Source: an uncultured Lachnospiraceae bacterium (GTDB lineage Bacteria > Bacillota > Clostridia > Lachnospirales > Lachnospiraceae). Taken from it: DNA of 64,000 bases. The stretch lies in the NCBI GenBank assembly GCA_934330725.1, contig CAKRGM010000001.1:1-64000 (forward strand). The letters run 5' to 3'. The translations under genes were made by a program, and so were the position numbers. This document shows positions 59,801-64,000 of this stretch, piece by piece. The notes beneath the pieces were generated by a model. The model was not told the origin of the DNA. It saw nothing but the letters and a program-made list of their open reading frames with translations, and ran no database searches. Position 1 is the first letter of the stretch. Each line of letters begins with the position of its first letter.

Positions 59801-61720
59801 ATGCATGTTAGCGTAACACAACAACAGGCTATAAGTCATTATAAAGGACCTGCAATTGTGCTTGCAGGTCCCGGCTCAGGAAAGACTACAGTAATAACTC
59901 ACAGGATAAAACACTTAATAGAAGAATGTAAGGTTTTACCAGCTGATATTCTTGTAATAACATTTACAAAGATGGCAGCAGAAGAGATGAGACAAAGGTT
60001 TTCAAAATTAACCGGTGCAAAGTATAGTTCTGTTACATTTGGAACATTTCATTCTGTTTATTTTAAGATCTTGAAACACACATATAACTATAGAGCTGAC
60101 TGCATTATAAAGCATCGTGAGCAGATTGCGGTTATACAGGATCTTACAGACAGGGAGAAGCTTTCTGTAAGGGATAAAAATGAATTTGCAGAAAGTATTA
60201 TTTCACAGATAAGCAAGGTGAAAAGTGATGGTTCAGATATTGACAATTATATTCCCCCGGATTGCACGTGTGAGTTTTTTAGAAAAGCATATAATGAATA
60301 TAGCAGCTATTTAAAACAACGGCTTTTGCTGGATTTTGATGATATGATACTTACATGTCTTAAGCTTCTTAAGGAAAGAAAGGATATTCTGGATATATGG
60401 CAGAATAAGTACAGATATATTCTTATTGATGAATTTCAGGATATCTGTAATTCGCAATTTGATGTGATTAATCTTATTGCACAGAAAGAGCGTAATATAT
60501 TTATTGTTGGAGATGATGATCAAAGTATATATGGTTTCAGAGGTGCTGACCCGGGGATTATGATGGGTTTTAAAAGTGTGTATCCTGAGGCAGTCCGGAT
60601 AAATCTTAATACTAATTATCGTTCAGATGGCAATATCGTATATGCGGCAAGGTCTGTAATTGATAATAATAAAAACAGGTTTTATAAAGATATTGAAGCT
60701 TTTAATGAGAATAAAAGAAAAGTGCTGGTAAAGGAATTTAATGATGCTGATAGTGAGTGCCTATATGTTGTCGGGACGATAAAAGAAGCTGTTTATGACA
60801 TTGATTCCAAAGAAGAATATGATGATCATGAACAAGACAGAATAAGGAGTCAGGAATATAGCGATTTTGGAATATTAACCAGGACGAATACGGGGATGTC
60901 CAAAGTTATTCAGAAGCTTATTGAACATAACGTTCCGTTTATAACAAGGGAAAAAGTGAATAACATATTTGAGCATTGGATAGCTTACGATATAGAAGCG
61001 TATTTAAACATTGCAGCCGGGCTGCATGGCAGAAAAGATGTTATACGTATTATAAATAAACCGGTCAGATATATTAAACGTGAAAGCATGAACAGTGGTA
61101 GTGATACATTAAAAAGCATGCTGGAATATTATAATGGTAATACACCTAAGATAAAGGTTATTGAAGATTTTATTTTTGGAATTAATATAATGAGTAATAT
61201 GAGTGTATTTGCTGCTATTAATTATATTAGAAAAGGATTCGGATATGAGAGCTATTTAAAGCAGTATGCTGATGAGAACGGATGTGATGCAGATGAGCTG
61301 ATTGACTTTCTGGATCAGATTCAGGATAGTGCAAGAGAGTATAACAGTGTATCAGGCTGGCTGGAGTTTGTTAAGAATTTTAGAAAAGATATATCAAATA
61401 CGAATTATAATAAAGAAGTTAAAAGTAATGCTGTAAATGTATGTACAATGCATGGCTCAAAAGGACTTGAATATAATAATGTATTTATACTGGATGTAAA
61501 TGAGGGAAATATTCCATACTCAAAAGCTGTTATTGATGATGAGATAGAAGAGGAGCGCAGGATGTTTTATGTTGCTATAACGAGAGCTAAAGAAAGTCTG
61601 TGCATATGTTATACAAAGATGGGAAGAAATAAACAGGTAGAAAAGTCTTCTTTTCTGGAAGAGATGGATAGAAAGTTTATTGTGGAGGAAAAGCTGCATG
61701 GAAGTAATGCAGATGAATAA
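59801..61720 (+). CDS. UvrD/PcrA-type SF1 helicase
   Basis: 639 residues. ATP-driven 3'-5' DNA helicase: Walker A AGPGSGKTT (about 22-30), TFTKMAAEEMRQR, DEFQD (about 213), GDDDQSIYGFRGA (about 241), NLNTNYRS, TMHGSKGLEYNNVF (about 549) and VAITRAKE. About 100 residues shorter than PcrA, lacking its C-terminal extension, so it is a paralogue of the short clostridial type. CGAAAGG precedes the ATG. Confidence 0.92.
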   Translation: MHVSVTQQQAISHYKGPAIVLAGPGSGKTTVITHRIKHLIEECKVLPADILVITFTKMAAEEMRQRFSKLTGAKYSSVTFGTFHSVYFKILKHTYNYRADCIIKHREQIAVIQDLTDREKLSVRDKNEFAESIISQISKVKSDGSDIDNYIPPDCTCEFFRKAYNEYSSYLKQRLLLDFDDMILTCLKLLKERKDILDIWQNKYRYILIDEFQDICNSQFDVINLIAQKERNIFIVGDDDQSIYGFRGADPGIMMGFKSVYPEAVRINLNTNYRSDGNIVYAARSVIDNNKNRFYKDIEAFNENKRKVLVKEFNDADSECLYVVGTIKEAVYDIDSKEEYDDHEQDRIRSQEYSDFGILTRTNTGMSKVIQKLIEHNVPFITREKVNNIFEHWIAYDIEAYLNIAAGLHGRKDVIRIINKPVRYIKRESMNSGSDTLKSMLEYYNGNTPKIKVIEDFIFGINIMSNMSVFAAINYIRKGFGYESYLKQYADENGCDADELIDFLDQIQDSAREYNSVSGWLEFVKNFRKDISNTNYNKEVKSNAVNVCTMHGSKGLEYNNVFILDVNEGNIPYSKAVIDDEIEEERRMFYVAITRAKESLCICYTKMGRNKQVEKSSFLEEMDRKFIVEEKLHGSNADE

Positions 61721-61748
61721 AAGTGCCACAGGACTGCAGCACTTTTAA
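61719..61748. terminator. Terminator between helicase and DUF1292 genes
   Basis: AAAAGTGC (61719-61726) pairs with GCACTTTT (61739-61746), flanked by A and T for both convergent genes. Confidence 0.75.
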
Positions 61749-61761
61749 TAGATGGATTTAT

Positions 61762-62070
61762 TTATTCATCTTCATCGTTGTATAGTTCTTCATATTCCAT
61801 TGCATCAAGTTCTTCATCGAAAGCTTCAGATACGATATCATATTCTTCATCTGTCTGAATGTTATCCAGGGATGGCTCGCCTTCTTCAGATTCTGTATAA
61901 CGATATAAATATACTTCGTCGTTATTAGCAGCTTCACCTTCCAGTGGAAGGAGTGCAATATACTGATTGTCTCCAGCTTCAAATATTCTTATGATTGCAC
62001 ATTCACACTGGGAACCATCATCAAGAGATAAAGTTACAGTGGAGTACGCACCTGATTTATTATCTGACAT
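61762..62070 (-). CDS. DUF1292 family protein
   Basis: 102 residues. VTLSLDDGSQCECAIIRIFE, QYIALLPLEG and VYLYRYTE are typical of DUF1292, a Firmicutes family of unknown function, here with a very acidic tail (EELDAMEYEELYNDEDE). GAAAGGATATA before the ATG. In many Clostridia it lies near mltG and ruvX, but not here. Confidence 0.85.
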   Translation of the reverse strand: MSDNKSGAYSTVTLSLDDGSQCECAIIRIFEAGDNQYIALLPLEGEAANNDEVYLYRYTESEEGEPSLDNIQTDEEYDIVSEAFDEELDAMEYEELYNDEDE

Positions 62071-62359
62071 AATTATATCCTTTCATTTATATATTTTCAT
62101 CAGAGTATTTAAAAACACAACAAATATTGTGTGAAGTTACAATTACCTGATGGCTTTATATTTAATTAAACTCTAGCAGAATATTATAAAAAAATCAATA
62201 AATAAAAGCAATAGGAACACAAGTTATATTTAAGGTGTATATGCCATATACTGTTAGAATCTCCGATGTATAAAATATATGCATTATAATATAATGCATA
62301 AAATAATAAAGTTAAATCGGGTAAAAAACGAAAAAAACATATAAAAACATATAAAAACC

Positions 62360-62388
62360 TTGCATAAAACGTATTATAGGTGTATATT
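62360..62388 (+). promoter_or_regulatory. Promoter of a short RNA or of the Lrp gene leader
   Basis: TTGCAT (62360-62365), 17 bp, TATATT (62383-62388). A strong terminator follows at once (62412-62459). Confidence 0.6.
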
Positions 62389-62394
62389 AACAGT

Positions 62395-62459
62395 AGTAAT
62401 ATAAATGTCGAAGAGGACAATTTCAAAGCACGTTGTGCTTTGGATTTGTCCTCTTTTTC
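62395..62459 (+). ncRNA. Candidate short RNA or attenuated leader upstream of the Lrp gene
   Basis: From the promoter at 62360, transcription would give an RNA of about 65 nt, nearly all terminator: GAGGACAA (62413-62420) with TTGTCCTC (62446-62453), inner AAAGCAC/GTGCTTT, and TTTTTC. A 19-codon ORF (MSKRTISKHVVLW..., ATG 62405) runs through the stem with no good ribosome binding site. It may be an attenuator for the regulator gene 70 nt on, or an independent sRNA. Confidence 0.45.
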
Positions 62460-62529
62460 ATTAATATGAATACATATAAACATATAAAAATGTTTATTTT
62501 ATAAAATACCGGTTATGGAGGATAACATA

Positions 62530-62985
62530 ATGGATAAGATTGATAAGAAATTAATAACATTGTTGCAGAAAGATGCAAGAATGCCTTTAAAAGCGCTTGC
62601 AGAAAATGTGTTTTTGTCATCACCAGCAGTGTCTGCAAGAATTGAGAGACTTGAAAGGGAACAAATCATAGAAGGGTATGAAGTTAAGATTAATCAGCTG
62701 AAACTGGGCTATCATATTACTGCGTTTATAAATCTTGAAGTAGCACCGGTTCAGAAGCCGGAGTTTTACCCGTTTATAAAGGCGTGTCCGAATGTTGTTG
62801 AATGTAATTGTGTAACAGGTACATATTCAATGCTTCTTAAGGTTATTTTTCCAAGTACAATGGAACTTGATACTTTTATTGGACAGCTTCAGAAGTTTGG
62901 AAGGACGAGTACACAGATAGTTTTCTCAACACCGGTTGCTCCGAGGGGCATTGATGTTAATAGTGATGTTCCACCTGAAGAATAA
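62530..62985 (+). CDS. Lrp/AsnC family transcription regulator
   Basis: 151 residues from the ATG at 62530 (GGAGG, 8 nt). N-terminal winged helix-turn-helix (LKALAENVFLSSPAVSARIE, about 20-39), then the RAM ligand-binding domain (YHITAFINLEV, VVECNCVTGTYSMLLKV). Members respond to amino acids. Directly upstream of the leucine T-box and leuA, so control of branched-chain amino acid genes is likely by context. Confidence 0.92.
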   Translation: MDKIDKKLITLLQKDARMPLKALAENVFLSSPAVSARIERLEREQIIEGYEVKINQLKLGYHITAFINLEVAPVQKPEFYPFIKACPNVVECNCVTGTYSMLLKVIFPSTMELDTFIGQLQKFGRTSTQIVFSTPVAPRGIDVNSDVPPEE

Positions 62986-63064
62986 AAATATAACCCGATG
63001 GCAGAAGAATGACAGAAAATTGGCAGAAAAGTGGTAGAAAAATTCAAAAAAACAGTATTTTTCC

Positions 63065-63093
63065 TTGACAATACTAATATAATAAGGTATATT
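63065..63093 (+). promoter_or_regulatory. Promoter of the leuA leader
   Basis: TTGACA (63065-63070), 17 bp, TATATT (63088-63093). Confidence 0.8.
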
Positions 63094-63099
63094 ACAAAC

Positions 63100-63412
63100 A
63101 GTAATAAGTAAATGCAACGAAGAGGAATATTAGATGCCCGACTGATTCAGAGAGTTGTCGTTTGGTGAAAGACAATAGAGGGAAAGCATTGAACTCGCCT
63201 TGGAGCTGCTACCTGAAATTTAAGGAAAGTATGATAATTCCTTTTAGAGTAGGCGTAGCCGGGAGCCAGCCGTTATAATGGACAGAATATAAGGCTTTTT
63301 AGCCCGTATTCAGTGAGTGCACGAATTTTCGTGAATAAGAGTGGTATCGCGTGAGATTATAGTCTTTCGTCTCTTGGTAAGAATTTACCGGGGCGAAAGG
63401 CTTATTTTTTTG
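63100..63412 (+). promoter_or_regulatory. T-box riboswitch, leucine type, controlling leuA
   Basis: A tRNA-sensing leader. Stem I holds the AGAGGA bulge-type motif near 63120 and the specifier loop GAACTCGCC with CTC (63194-63196), a leucine codon. The T-box itself is GAGTGGTATCGCG (about 63339-63351); its TGGT would pair with an ACCA tRNA end, right for tRNA-Leu. The terminator is CTTTCG (63364-63369) with CGAAAG (63394-63399), inner GGTAA/TTACC, and a T run. Uncharged tRNA-Leu would prevent termination and switch on leuA. Confidence 0.93.
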
Positions 63413-63506
63413 CTTTGTAGGTCATTCGCTGTTCTTATTTACTTATTAATTGTTTACTAATGTTACATATGAATTATTTTAGATTTTAGTTTAGGAGGAT
63501 TTTGAT

Positions 63507-64000
63507 ATGTTTGATTACAGACAGTATAAAAGAGGTTATTTTATGCCACCCATGGAATGCAATGACTGGGTGAAAAAAGAGTATATTGATAAAGCACCAA
63601 TGTGGTGTTCGGTAGATTTAAGAGATGGTAATCAGGCACTTATTGAGCCAATGAGTCTTGAACAGAAGCTTGAGTTTTTCAAAATGCTTGTTGATGTTGG
63701 TTTCAAGGAAATTGAAGTTGGTTTTCCAGCTGCTTCAGAAACTGAGTATGAATTTTTAAGAACATTAATTGATAAGAATATGATCCCTGATGATGTAACT
63801 ATTCAGGTACTTACACAGGCAAGAGAGCATATAATCAAAAAAACATTTGAAGCTGTAAAAGGTGCACCAAGAGCTGTTGTTCATGTATATAATTCAACAT
63901 CACTCGCACAAAGAGAACAGGTATTCAGAAAATCAAAAGAAGAAATTAAGCAGATTGCAGTTAATGGAGCAAAATTGTTAAAGGAACTTGCAGCAAAGGA
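63507..64000 (+). CDS. leuA: 2-isopropylmalate synthase, 5' part
   Basis: First enzyme of leucine synthesis, joining acetyl-CoA and 2-ketoisovalerate. Begins MFDYRQYKRGYFMPPMECND; then WCSVDLRDGNQALIEPMSLE (about 33-52), the metal-binding DRDG-type motif of the DRE-TIM family, and GFKEIEVGFPAASETEYEF. This is the longer type 2 LeuA found in Clostridia. TTAGGAGG lies 8 nt before the ATG. The gene runs off the window after 164 codons. Leucine control by the T-box upstream. Confidence 0.95.
   Translation, partial: MFDYRQYKRGYFMPPMECNDWVKKEYIDKAPMWCSVDLRDGNQALIEPMSLEQKLEFFKMLVDVGFKEIEVGFPAASETEYEFLRTLIDKNMIPDDVTIQVLTQAREHIIKKTFEAVKGAPRAVVHVYNSTSLAQREQVFRKSKEEIKQIAVNGAKLLKELAAK

Overview
The window is a piece of a low-GC Firmicutes chromosome, most like a gut or rumen Lachnospiraceae (Clostridia). 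Support for this comes from the gene families (DUF4250, DUF4317-type and GGGtGRT proteins, archaeal-type Asd, type 2 LeuA), HrcA/CIRCE control of clpB, a leucine T-box, strong AGGAGG ribosome binding sites and an A+T-rich code. I place it at family level only.

Left chromosomal arm (1-19087). clpB has a CIRCE operator lying over its promoter and a long leader that carries a 129-bp palindromic element. After a convergent DUF4250 gene comes a four-gene operon: a large zinc-ribbon protein, a DUF4422 glycosyltransferase, a ParB-like/BMP fusion and a metallophosphoesterase. Then follow asd, a yfbR-topB-glmS operon, a hexapeptide-repeat protein, and a NifU-like scaffold plus GGGtGRT pair.

Prophage (19052-55611, about 36.5 kb). 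A tailed temperate phage is integrated in the last codons of the GGGtGRT gene. It is bounded by 37-bp identical att cores (43 bp with one mismatch) and flanked on both sides by GTAACTAAC-type integrase arm sites. Left to right it holds: integrase, two zinc-ribbon/glycine-zipper proteins, a short ImmA-like protein and a CI-like repressor (all minus strand); a divergent operator/promoter region and a Cro-like gene; small early genes including two minus-strand mini-genes that share a promoter and stem-loop leader; a module with an HUH Rep-like protein, RNase H-like fold, AcrIIA9/PcfK, PcfJ and HNH proteins; an ArpU-type late regulator; and then packaging, head, tail, holin/lysin and two accessory genes. 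The head gene at 36971 ends in a PD-(D/E)xK toxin-like domain and is followed by a Tad2-like (DUF2829) gene.

Right arm (55612-64000). The displaced native terminator of the GGGtGRT operon is followed by a chemoreceptor, a small membrane protein with a four-hairpin repeat inserted at its ribosome binding site, a broken L,D-transpeptidase gene, a GreA-family factor, a UvrD-type helicase, a DUF1292 protein, an Lrp/AsnC regulator, and a leucine T-box leading into leuA, which runs off the end.

Most unusual signals, all in the prophage: (i) a perfect 14-bp palindrome TTGCACCGGTGCAA present four times, in three unrelated genes and one intergenic site; (ii) a seven-codon ORF encoding MEIRAGP, whose last codons form the 5' arm of a terminator before the lysis genes; (iii) a tandemly repeated pair of convergent overlapping mini-genes with covarying leader hairpins; (iv) a minus-strand promoter and a 68-nt hairpin directly behind the toxin-tailed head protein; (v) strong terminators bracketing the tape-measure gene inside the tail operon. 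Functions proposed for these are inference.
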